In this document: in pieces, positions 56,819 through 64,000 of the stretch | How the letters are laid out: each line of letters begins with the position of its first letter | How positions within the stretch are numbered: the first letter of the stretch is position 1 | Source of the DNA: Niabella beijingensis | GTDB taxonomy: Bacteria; Bacteroidota; Bacteroidia; Chitinophagales; Chitinophagaceae | Assembly: GCF_020034665.1 (NCBI RefSeq) | Contig: NZ_JAIQDI010000002.1 | Location: 620,001-684,000 of the forward strand | Length of the DNA stretch: 64,000 bases | Reading direction: 5' to 3' | Program-made: the position numbers and the translations under genes | Notes under the pieces: generated by a model | Seen by the model: only the letters and a program-made list of their open reading frames with translations | Databases searched by the model: none | Told to the model about the DNA's origin: nothing

Positions 56819-58741
56819 ATGAAAATCGTCCTTTCCTATGGTTTGCTTTTAGTAGCCGGGCTGTTGTTTGTGCCGGCAGGTAAGGTATTTCCGCAATCCG
56901 GCCAGCCGGTACGGATGGAGGCTGCGGCAGTACTGCGTCTTCCGGATGGTAAGGCAAAAATGGATTCCATTATCGCTTTTACCCTGCGCAACCGGAAGAA
57001 CAACCTGATGGACACGCTCTTCAAAGCAGGATTTGAACTGATAAAAAGGATCAGCTATCCGGAGGCAGAGGCCCGCCTGCTGGATGCCTATGGCGTTTAT
57101 AACCGTGATTTCTCAAGGTATGCGCTGGCACTGGCGAATCATAGAGACAGCAGAAGCCTGGCGCGCAAACTGGGGGATATTAAAACTGAGATCCACGCGA
57201 CCAATAATATAGGGGTTGTTTACAGAAGACTGGATGAAAACGGCAAGGCCCTCACTTATCATATGGAGGCTCTGCGGCTTGCGGAGAAAGTGGGGGATGA
57301 TTACAGTGCCAGCGTTTCCCTGAACAGTATCGGTAACATTCATATTGTGCTGGGAAACTATAACGATGCGATCACGTATTTCCGGAAAAGCCTGCCCATC
57401 GCGCAGAAGGCCAACAACATGCTGGGCATGGCCATGAACTATAACAACATAGGGGAGGCTTATGAGTTTATTGGCAGACTGGACTCGGCCGACAAATATT
57501 ATAAAGAGTCCTTATTCTATAACGAAAAGATCAGCAATCATAAAGGGATCGCCATCTGTTATAATTCTATCGGGAATGTACTGCGGAAACAAAACAGGAT
57601 TGCGGATGCCCTGGTATTGTTTGAACGTGCCAAGCACATCACCGATACCCTGGGAGACGGATTGTACAGCGCCAATAACTACAATAACCTGGGGAACGCC
57701 TACCTCTCGCTGCAACGCTACGGCAACTCCCGGGAAATGTTTTTTAAAGCGCTGGAGATCGCCCGTGGGATCGGCACAATGACCGAGATCAAAAGTGCTT
57801 ATGAAGGATTGATGAAACTTAATGAGACCACCGGCCATATGGATTCTGCACTTCTGTACAGTAAATTGTTTAAGCAATACAGCGATAGTATTGTAACGGA
57901 AAGCAATAACCGGCATGTACGGCAGATGGAAGCTATTTATGATACCGAGAAAGAACAGTCACGGATCACTTTTCTGGAAACGACGCGGAAGAATGACCGG
58001 ATCTTTCTGTTTGGCGCCCTGATCCTTTTCCTGCTCATCTTAACATCGGGGATCCTTTACTACCTGCGGTACCGCCTGCTGGAACGCAACAAGCGCCTCA
58101 GCCAGGAGCTGGAGATCCGCTCCCAGATCGCCTCCGACCTGCATGACGATATGGGATCCAGTCTCAGCAGCATTCATATCTTCAGCGAATTGCTGCGGAA
58201 ATCAGGTACCGATAAGGAAGCATTGCTGTCCAAGATAGAAGCCAATGCCAAGGACACACTGGATGCGCTGGATGATATCATCTGGCTGGTGAAGCCTTCC
58301 AATGATAAGTTCAGCAATCTTTGCCAGCATATAAGAGAATATGCGGTGCCGATGTTCGAATCAAAAGGTATCCGGTTCGTGGTCGATTTTCCGGATGCGA
58401 TCTCCGAGATTCCCCTGCCGATGGATACCAGGAGGAATGTGTTCCTGATCGTAAAGGAATCGGTCAATAACCTGGTCAAATATTCACAATGCACGGAGGC
58501 TTCCGTTATTGCCCGGGATGAGGAAACGGTGATCTCTTTTGCTATAAAAGATAACGGGATCGGGTTTGATCCGGATAAATTGACGGACCGGAATGGGGTA
58601 AAGAATATAAAAGCGCGAGCACAGAAAATGAACGCGGAGATCAAGATCACCACAACCCCTGGTCAGGGAGTGCTTGTGGAATTCTGGGTAAAAAAAGAGC
58701 ATCCGGTTGCTGAAGTATCCCGGAGACCTAATGAGTTATAG
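56819..58741 (+). CDS. TPR-containing sensor histidine kinase
   Basis: A 640-residue membrane sensor kinase. Signal peptide or anchor at 1-25 (LSYGLLLVAGLLFVPAGKVF). Residues ~90-345 hold at least six TPR motifs (e.g. HATNNIGVVYRRLDENGKAL; ASVSLNSIGNIHIVLGNYND; AMNYNNIGEAYEFIGRLDSA). A transmembrane helix (FLFGALILFLLILTSGILYY) lies near residue 400. The HisKA_3-type phosphoacceptor His is H442 in ASDLHDDMGSSLSS, followed by an HATPase_c domain (DNGIGFDPDKL; GVKNIKARAQKMNAEIKI). This NarL/LuxR-type kinase needs a partner response regulator, which is not seen next to it. It probably senses envelope proteins or peptides through the TPRs in the periplasm. Confidence 0.93.
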   Translation: MKIVLSYGLLLVAGLLFVPAGKVFPQSGQPVRMEAAAVLRLPDGKAKMDSIIAFTLRNRKNNLMDTLFKAGFELIKRISYPEAEARLLDAYGVYNRDFSRYALALANHRDSRSLARKLGDIKTEIHATNNIGVVYRRLDENGKALTYHMEALRLAEKVGDDYSASVSLNSIGNIHIVLGNYNDAITYFRKSLPIAQKANNMLGMAMNYNNIGEAYEFIGRLDSADKYYKESLFYNEKISNHKGIAICYNSIGNVLRKQNRIADALVLFERAKHITDTLGDGLYSANNYNNLGNAYLSLQRYGNSREMFFKALEIARGIGTMTEIKSAYEGLMKLNETTGHMDSALLYSKLFKQYSDSIVTESNNRHVRQMEAIYDTEKEQSRITFLETTRKNDRIFLFGALILFLLILTSGILYYLRYRLLERNKRLSQELEIRSQIASDLHDDMGSSLSSIHIFSELLRKSGTDKEALLSKIEANAKDTLDALDDIIWLVKPSNDKFSNLCQHIREYAVPMFESKGIRFVVDFPDAISEIPLPMDTRRNVFLIVKESVNNLVKYSQCTEASVIARDEETVISFAIKDNGIGFDPDKLTDRNGVKNIKARAQKMNAEIKITTTPGQGVLVEFWVKKEHPVAEVSRRPNEL

Positions 58742-58745
58742 CCGG

Positions 58746-59405
58746 TCACCGGCGGCGCTGAAATTTCCCTGAATTGTTAATCGTATAGCGTTCCAGAGGC
58801 CCGTTGTGCACCTCGTAGCCATCAATGTTTGTAAATGTGCGTGTATAAAAGCTGCCGTCTTTGTCTACAAAAATAATTTTATTGCTTTGAACAGCCGTGG
58901 CCGAGCTTTCATATGCCGTTAGCGTATCACAGATCTTATCCCCCTTTACCGTAATATAGTATGGATTGAAAAAACGATCATCCTGGCGCACCAATATTCC
59001 AAAAATACTAAAACCATTTATTCTGGGCAGCTGTATGAACCCGTACGCCCGGCCTTTTCCGGGAATGCTATCCAACACCTGCGGAATCGTTAAGGTAGAG
59101 AGAGTCGTATCCTGATCTGCATCTTTATTAAAAGCAATCATGTCAAAATAGGGTTTGCTGAAACGGATGCTGTCTTTATCGGATAAACCGGCTTTTCGTA
59201 AGGACGTTTCCAAATAGCCTCCCCCGCAATACCATTGAACTGGAAAATGAACCTTTTTAAGTGCGGCTGTTCCATAAGGAAGTTGTACCTTTTTGGAATG
59301 GATTTCCAGTTCCTGCTCCAGGGATCGTTCCTTAACAGATTGCTGCGCATATATGCAACGCACCAGGCCAATGATTGCAATAAAGAGGCAGAGGAGCTTA
59401 TTCAT
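58746..59405 (-). CDS. Small exported protein, candidate immunity protein for the M15-like hydrolase
   Basis: A 219-residue protein with an N-terminal signal peptide (LLCLFIAIIGLVRCIYAQQ) and a mixed alpha/beta body (KVHFPVQWYCGGGYLETSLR; GRAYGFIQLPRINGFSIFGI) that I cannot place in a family. Its start overlaps the 3' end of the 527-residue M15-like gene (59398-60981) by 8 bp, so the two are translationally coupled. Cognate immunity to a cell-wall-cutting toxin would have to be periplasmic, as this export signal implies. That is inference from layout, not a sequence match. Confidence 0.55.
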   Translation of the reverse strand: MNKLLCLFIAIIGLVRCIYAQQSVKERSLEQELEIHSKKVQLPYGTAALKKVHFPVQWYCGGGYLETSLRKAGLSDKDSIRFSKPYFDMIAFNKDADQDTTLSTLTIPQVLDSIPGKGRAYGFIQLPRINGFSIFGILVRQDDRFFNPYYITVKGDKICDTLTAYESSATAVQSNKIIFVDKDGSFYTRTFTNIDGYEVHNGPLERYTINNSGKFQRRR

Positions 59406-60981
59406 AAATATCGTTGATAATTACAAAATCAAAGATATGCAAATGATTGTTGTGCCGGGGAGTGGTTGTATTTGTAGAATGGGGCAGGATAACCGGGATG
59501 TTGTCCTGTTCCGATTGATTTAATCTGTTTGAAAAACTCTCAGATCGTGCGCGTGTAAAGCCAAAATCATATAGTATGTTCCGTAGTATGACCATTTTGT
59601 CATAGTCGAAATCTGCATTTTGCAATCTGGTATTATTCCCGTCGCCCGTATAAGTGAGCAGGTTCAGATCACCGGCAAGGCCGTTTACGTGTTCAGCACT
59701 GGGATAGCAGGAACCATCTTCATAAGAAAAACCTTGTGAAACGATATAATGCGTATGCCCTTTTTGACGAAACTCTGCTAAAGCACCTAAGAAGCCGGCA
59801 AAGAGTTCCGGCTTAATATACCGTCTGCGGGTATGCTGAAAGCCAAACCGTATTAGTGTACCCTCCCGGTTATAATTTAAAGCTTCAAAGATCTGGGCGC
59901 CCGTGCCCGCAGTTGCCAGGATATCCATATCCAAAAGTCGTATTGTATCGCCCTGTCCGGAATACCAGATGTCGCCTGCGGTACCCTTACCCAAGGTTCC
60001 GTTCTCATATATTAATAGTTCCGTTGCATCAATATTTTCCCCGGCGGTACGATTTGCTGTGTAAGAGATGGTCCTTGTTAGTGCGCCCCGTTGTGCTTCG
60101 GCGGGTATTCTCCCGCGATCCCGGTGTTTGGGCGCTGCATTTGTAATCGTACGTTCGGCAATCGTATGCTGACTGTCATTCTGATCATAATAATAAAAAA
60201 TGGCGTTATCGGTGTTATGATTTTTCACCTGGGCAACGCGTTTCCGCACATCCTGCTGCACCGGTAAAAAATTGTACTGATTATCACCGTGATAGCTCTC
60301 GAAAATATTCCGGTTGGCAATGCGTATTGCCTTCCCTGTCTCGTTTAAAAATACACCAGGCTCCGATTGCTCTGTGCCTTCGTTTTTAATGGCACAGGGT
60401 TGTTTATTGGCGCATTCAATATGTAACTGTACACCGGCAGTTGCTGTTCCCAAGCGGTTGCTCCATTCGTCAAACTCCCGCCGGGTAGAAGGTCGTATCT
60501 GTACTTTTATGATCGCTTTATCTGCATGTGCTGATTCCAGGTTCGTATAATGGGCGTGACTTCCGTCCCGGTTGTTTAAAATATCAAAATTGCCAACGGT
60601 GGCAGAAAGGGTGGTAGTGGCGGCAAAACTTCCATCAGCCCGGCCCTGCATCAATCCAAGCGCCTCCGTAGCCCCGCTGAGGTTCTGGTCAGTTGGCTTT
60701 ATTTGGACATTCACGGTTGCAGTCCTTATATTTTCTGTTTCTATTACCAAATAAACCGTTTTTCCCAATGGCAGGTCGTAGGGGAGGTTTGTATTGTCAT
60801 GAATTGTCTGAGGATGGCTTTCATCTATCCGTGAAAAAGTCAGGGTAGCCCCATCCTCTGTAACTTTCTTTACTGCAAAATAGGCATCTTTGATCCGCCT
60901 GGTCACTCCCGCATGTGGTGTAAGGGTATTCGGCGATGCTGTTTGCCCTGTATTGGTAATTGTAATTGTTGCTCCTGCCAT
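59398..60981 (-). CDS. Putative peptidoglycan-peptidase (M15-like) effector
   Basis: A 527-residue protein with no signal peptide. The N-terminal ~120 residues look like beta-rich Ig-type adapter sequence (MAGATITITNTGQTASPNTL; GKTVYLVIETENIRTATVNV). The C-terminal ~180 residues hold the M15/VanY-type zinc pattern: SAEHVNGLAGDLNLL (SxHxxGxAxD) and, near the end, HNNHLHIFDF (HxH). These fit D-alanyl-D-alanine carboxypeptidase or L,D-endopeptidases of the M15 family. The absence of a signal peptide, together with a downstream exported partner overlapping by 8 bp, suggests an effector delivered by a contractile injection system. No secretion genes are visible here; the cassette continues past 64000. 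Confidence 0.6.
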   Translation of the reverse strand: MAGATITITNTGQTASPNTLTPHAGVTRRIKDAYFAVKKVTEDGATLTFSRIDESHPQTIHDNTNLPYDLPLGKTVYLVIETENIRTATVNVQIKPTDQNLSGATEALGLMQGRADGSFAATTTLSATVGNFDILNNRDGSHAHYTNLESAHADKAIIKVQIRPSTRREFDEWSNRLGTATAGVQLHIECANKQPCAIKNEGTEQSEPGVFLNETGKAIRIANRNIFESYHGDNQYNFLPVQQDVRKRVAQVKNHNTDNAIFYYYDQNDSQHTIAERTITNAAPKHRDRGRIPAEAQRGALTRTISYTANRTAGENIDATELLIYENGTLGKGTAGDIWYSGQGDTIRLLDMDILATAGTGAQIFEALNYNREGTLIRFGFQHTRRRYIKPELFAGFLGALAEFRQKGHTHYIVSQGFSYEDGSCYPSAEHVNGLAGDLNLLTYTGDGNNTRLQNADFDYDKMVILRNILYDFGFTRARSESFSNRLNQSEQDNIPVILPHSTNTTTPRHNNHLHIFDFVIINDIYE

Positions 60982-60992
60982 AGATTGCTATT

Positions 60993-61874
60993 TTATGGAA
61001 CCTCATCTGCACAAATAGCATCCAGCGTGTAAACTATTTGCTTTTGATAATTTTTTCCAAAAGAGAACTGAATTTGTAATGCTGCTTTTTGCACCATTCC
61101 TGTTTGATTGTGATACCAGATGTTACCGGTATACTGATCCAGCAACGGCTGATCCGTAGGCTCAAATGCAAGTGCAGTTGCTTTCATCTGCCGTTCCAGC
61201 TGTGCACGCTGTAAAAAAGCCGCATCCAAAATGCCCTTGAACAATACCTCTGTACAACCCGCCTCATACTGCACCCTGAAGGACTGTACCGATTCCTGCA
61301 CCTGGATTAACGTATTCGGCATAAGATTGATAAACCGTACAAGATGTTTTTTATTGACCTCTTCCAGGATGTTCCCGTAAAATTTGGAGAATAAAAGGCC
61401 CAGCTGCTCATACCTGTTTATGTCTGTAATAACCCACTGCGGCTGCCTGTAAAAGATTTTCAGGTGGTTAAAGGTACGTGCTGCAGTTTCGCCAATATAA
61501 TTCTTTGCCAGTTTATTAACGATTTGCCGGGCACGGGAATCCAGGCTTTTGAGATTTTCTATTTCCAATACTTCTGCAAAGCGAGTGGTATTGATCCATA
61601 ACTCATCCTGTATCTGGTCTATTTGCAGAAGAAATTCTTTTTCGGAGGCTGACCAGTCCCTGTTCTTTAAACTTCTGTCAAAAAACTCGATATGATAGCG
61701 GAAATCCCCATACGGGCTTCCCTGGATGGTTGCATGAAAATAGCTGAGCTTTTCATTGCGATGCAATACGTCGTTTAACACTGCCCTTTCATCAATGCGC
61801 AATACATAGAACTGATTCCGTTCTGAAAAGTTTAATGCCAGCTCAACCAGTTCAGGATATAATTTCAGCTCCAT
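60993..61874 (-). CDS. Unknown protein between two effector-like genes
   Basis: A 293-residue soluble protein with no signal peptide and no recognised domain. It is mixed alpha/beta with segments such as HATIQGSPYGDFRYHIEFFD, RQIVNKLAKNYIGETAARTF and a C-terminal GNIWYHNQTGMVQKAALQIQ. The GxIWYxxQ stretch is reminiscent of GDIWYSGQGDTIRLL in the downstream M15-like protein, which may be coincidence. It lies 11 bp from both neighbours and is surely in the same transcript. A chaperone or adapter loading the downstream toxin is the first idea to test, but this is inference. Confidence 0.5.
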   Translation of the reverse strand: MELKLYPELVELALNFSERNQFYVLRIDERAVLNDVLHRNEKLSYFHATIQGSPYGDFRYHIEFFDRSLKNRDWSASEKEFLLQIDQIQDELWINTTRFAEVLEIENLKSLDSRARQIVNKLAKNYIGETAARTFNHLKIFYRQPQWVITDINRYEQLGLLFSKFYGNILEEVNKKHLVRFINLMPNTLIQVQESVQSFRVQYEAGCTEVLFKGILDAAFLQRAQLERQMKATALAFEPTDQPLLDQYTGNIWYHNQTGMVQKAALQIQFSFGKNYQKQIVYTLDAICADEVP

Positions 61875-61885
61875 ACCAAAATATA

Positions 61886-62536
61886 TTAGACACTACAGTC
61901 GTTTGATAGAAAATCCAGCAGGGTTAGGCACCATTTTCCGTCAATATAATTCATACCAAATATAAAAGTGCCTCCCCAAAAGGTCTTTTCCTTAGTAGTA
62001 AAGACCACAACACGCATTTTTTTTTCAAGATCTTTTGCCAGCCGGAGCTGCGTTTTTAGCTTTTGCAATTCCTGTTCTTCAAGTGACTCACCCGGAACAT
62101 TTTTATTAACCCGGATAGAGGTTTCGATCGTGGAAGAAATAACCGGTGCGGTCTTTAGCATCCGGAACAATCCCTGCCGGTAAATGGTTTCGCACTCAAA
62201 AACAGGTTTTTCTGAATTGCTGATTGCTGAAGGCAGTTTTTTATATTTTTGCTCCCGCATCATTTTTTGATACACATACCGTTCCTGTTCTGTATTGGTA
62301 CAGGCCGCACTTAAACACAGGCTGTCCTGCAATTGAAATACCGATGTTGCTCCTAAAGAACCCAATATAAAAACTCCGGTGCTCTTATGGATGTATTGAT
62401 TAATCGCTTTTGTGTCTTTTTTATTATAAAGCGTAATGATCTTCAATGCCGCCCGTTTGAAGGCTGCTTCTTTATTGGTTTGCCCGCCTGCATTAATTGC
62501 GCAGAGCATGAAGATTAGAAACAAATAATTCCGCAT
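61886..62536 (-). CDS. Small exported protein, candidate immunity protein for the amidase-like gene
   Basis: A 216-residue protein with a signal peptide (MRNYLFLIFMLCAINAGGQ). The mature part is mainly helical (KRAALKIITLYNKKDTKAIN; YVYQKMMREQKYKKLPSAIS) with a central Cys-containing stretch (CLSAACTNTEQE) and a C-terminal GTFIFGMNYIDGKWCLTLLD. No family recognised. It begins 7 bp after the stop of the amidase-like gene, the usual position for a cognate immunity protein, and would act in the periplasm. Function inferred from context only. Confidence 0.5.
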   Translation of the reverse strand: MRNYLFLIFMLCAINAGGQTNKEAAFKRAALKIITLYNKKDTKAINQYIHKSTGVFILGSLGATSVFQLQDSLCLSAACTNTEQERYVYQKMMREQKYKKLPSAISNSEKPVFECETIYRQGLFRMLKTAPVISSTIETSIRVNKNVPGESLEEQELQKLKTQLRLAKDLEKKMRVVVFTTKEKTFWGGTFIFGMNYIDGKWCLTLLDFLSNDCSV

Positions 62537-62543
62537 TCCTACA

Positions 62544-63956
62544 TTATTGATTTAAGTGAGGTAAAATTATATCCATAACATAACGCCCTTCTCCTCTGTT
62601 TTTACTCTGGATCTCATCGTGGGGATAAATGTCATTAACCGTTAAATCGTATTTTTTCAACAAAGCTTTTACGAGGCACACCAGTGATGTTACTTGTTTA
62701 TCCGTAAGTTTCTCCCAATAATAGGTGGCCTCACCCTTACCTTCATAAGCATATCCTTTATCCATGTATACGGTACTCCCATCCGATACTTTATTATTGA
62801 GCGTATTTACCAGTTCCTTTTTTTCATTATAGATATAAGGCCAGCCGGCCACTTCAATGCCAACCGAGTTCTCGGACTGTACTTCCAGGTGGGCCAGTCT
62901 CGATTTTGAGCTTAAGATATGGGAGGGCGCTTTGTCCAGGCTCATGGACTGGTATATTTCTCCATCATTGCCTTTAGCACCATCTACATAAAACGTGGTG
63001 CCTTTGCTGGATTGTACGGCTCCCTCTGTACTCCACCCGGAAGTACGATGCATTATAATGGCAATCACCTTCTGCATGGTCCCGGCGGAAACGACTTTGC
63101 TGCCTGTTTTTGTATGAATGACGTTTGGTCCCTGTAATAAATTGTTTTCAATTTTATAGATACAGCACTGGCAATATTTGGCTTTATATCTTCCGGAGGC
63201 TGCTGTGTAAAACTCCGGGTTGTTGTCTGGAAATTTTATCTCGTAATCCGTATCCGTTACCTCGGCTTTTAAGTAGAGCGGTACCAGCTTGTCTTTCCGT
63301 TCTGCAATTTTTTTTTCGAGTTCTAAAAAGTCGTTGTCTTCTTTGGGGCGCACTGCTATTTTTACCGCGTATGTAACCGTGCCGTTTATTTTAAAGAGTG
63401 CCGTTGTCTTTTCTTTGCCGGCCTCCAGAAAAGGAGCGGGGCTTGCCAGTACTGCATCTGTAGCGGTGCCGTTGTCTTCATGAATGGTTACTTTTAAAAC
63501 GCCCTTATCGCCGTTGACCTTGGCCACCAGCCAGGTTTCGCAACCAAGATCTCCGCTTGTCTTTTTAATATAGTCAAAGGCCGGCTGACCACTTTCGTCT
63601 TTTTCCTGCGTGGTTTCTTCCCAGAAAACCTGCACTTTTTCTCCCGGTTTTAATGGGTTCTGGTGATCGGGTACCGTGGTGAAATTTGAGCGCCCTTCTT
63701 TCTTAAAGTTCTTTAAAACATCGGGTATTTTACCTCCACTTTTTACTGGGTAGGTTTCCTGCTTTTTTTCGGTTTTCATCCGTGGGTTACGATCGCCAAA
63801 AAAAACATCCACCACATCGATCAAATGATCGGTCTGGTGTACCTGATCATAGGTTTTCTGATTGGGATTGGCTGCATAAGCGTCCTTCCCGGAGTCGGAC
63901 ACGGGTATGTTTTGATCCGCTGCCTGTTGTACCACATCTTTTATAATTTCGCCCAT
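62544..63956 (-). CDS. Putative N-acetylmuramoyl-L-alanine amidase-like effector
   Basis: A 470-residue protein with no signal peptide. Residues ~1-285 form a polar N-terminal part with Ig-like segments (GEKVQVFWEETTQEKDESGQ; CETWLVAKVNGDKGVLKVTI) and a CQCC cluster. Residues ~295-470 resemble an amidase_2/PGRP fold: AIIMHRTSGWSTEGAV (zinc His), KAPSHIL, NSVGIEVAGWPYIY, and YPHDEIQSKNRGEGRYVMD with the second zinc His and a Lys/Asp site. It would cut the lactyl-peptide bond of peptidoglycan. The lack of a signal peptide together with an exported partner gene 7 bp downstream fits a delivered toxin. The 5' neighbour is beyond the window edge. Confidence 0.62.
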   Translation of the reverse strand: MGEIIKDVVQQAADQNIPVSDSGKDAYAANPNQKTYDQVHQTDHLIDVVDVFFGDRNPRMKTEKKQETYPVKSGGKIPDVLKNFKKEGRSNFTTVPDHQNPLKPGEKVQVFWEETTQEKDESGQPAFDYIKKTSGDLGCETWLVAKVNGDKGVLKVTIHEDNGTATDAVLASPAPFLEAGKEKTTALFKINGTVTYAVKIAVRPKEDNDFLELEKKIAERKDKLVPLYLKAEVTDTDYEIKFPDNNPEFYTAASGRYKAKYCQCCIYKIENNLLQGPNVIHTKTGSKVVSAGTMQKVIAIIMHRTSGWSTEGAVQSSKGTTFYVDGAKGNDGEIYQSMSLDKAPSHILSSKSRLAHLEVQSENSVGIEVAGWPYIYNEKKELVNTLNNKVSDGSTVYMDKGYAYEGKGEATYYWEKLTDKQVTSLVCLVKALLKKYDLTVNDIYPHDEIQSKNRGEGRYVMDIILPHLNQ

Positions 63957-64000
63957 ACATTTACATTTTGTACCCGGAACCTATTTCCTGCCTGCAGTCT

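Noticed and set aside
1..64000. CRISPR array, insertion sequence or prophage
   Set aside because: I saw no regularly spaced repeat-spacer array, no transposase or integrase and no phage structural gene.

Overview
The window looks like the chromosome of a Bacteroidota, most likely a Chitinophagaceae-type bacterium. Reasons: the -7 motif TAnnTTTG recurs in front of genes instead of a sigma-70 -10 box; SecD and SecF are fused; DUF2723, DUF4294 and PmoA-like proteins are present; HisI/HisE and the two HisB activities are fused; and there are TonB-linked and GH43 carbohydrate genes. The genus cannot be fixed from sequence alone. No insertion sequence, prophage, CRISPR array or rRNA is visible. One tRNA gene (Arg, anticodon ACG) is present.

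Layout. 1-7400: end of a sigma-54 activator, then a stress-type group (two four-helix-bundle PA2169-like proteins, a DUF4142 lipoprotein, dodecin) and the two-gene NHEJ set ku-ligD. 7500-14250: ahcY divergent from an Lrp/AsnC regulator, an FKBP, a thioesterase, and a MoxR/BchI-like ATPase paired with a VWA protein. 14400-18900: a DUF2723 membrane glycosyltransferase-like protein and a DUF4294 protein. 19000-26650: a complete his operon (G-D-C-B-H-A-F-IE, minus strand) under a textbook histidine attenuator. 26700-33500: plus-strand genes (exonuclease, polyprenyl-phosphate mannose synthase-like, DUF4268, esterase, flavin reductase, SMP-30, a short SSB, META lipoprotein). 33600-38100: Hsp20 plus a small membrane protein, an unknown conserved protein, an AraC regulator, an 800-bp gap, an alpha/beta hydrolase, tRNA-Arg. 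38200-46600: RlmH, rhomboid protease, mntR-like regulator plus NRAMP-USP fusion, a lipoprotein, and an M16 peptidase pair. 46800-58700: GH43, PmoA-like, TonB receptor, SecDF, an aminotransferase, and a TPR histidine kinase. 58700-64000: a tight minus-strand cassette of two peptidoglycan-hydrolase-like proteins without signal peptides, each followed by a small exported protein.

Most notable. (1) The his leader encodes MKVLAHIHHHVTDLPV followed by mutually exclusive antiterminator and terminator pairings. (2) The his intergenic spacers carry degenerate 7-bp-period repeats. (3) The right-hand cassette has the layout of antibacterial effector-immunity pairs acting on the cell wall. (4) A perfect 36-bp palindrome with helical-turn-spaced TTATAAG repeats lies between a Zn-ribbon gene and a tail-less ssb. 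(5) The mntR-like gene has overlapping palindromes covering its -7 box and start codon. (6) Hsp20 and its membrane-protein neighbour end in the same IxI-type tail (VPIS/IPIS).

How genes work together: Ku recruits LigD for end joining; the mannosyl-phospholipid synthase could feed the DUF2723 enzyme; the metal regulator controls its overlapping transporter; HisG to HisIE form one pathway controlled by charged tRNA-His. Promoter calls rest on the TAnnTTTG motif only; the -33 element is usually poor, except before the tRNA gene.
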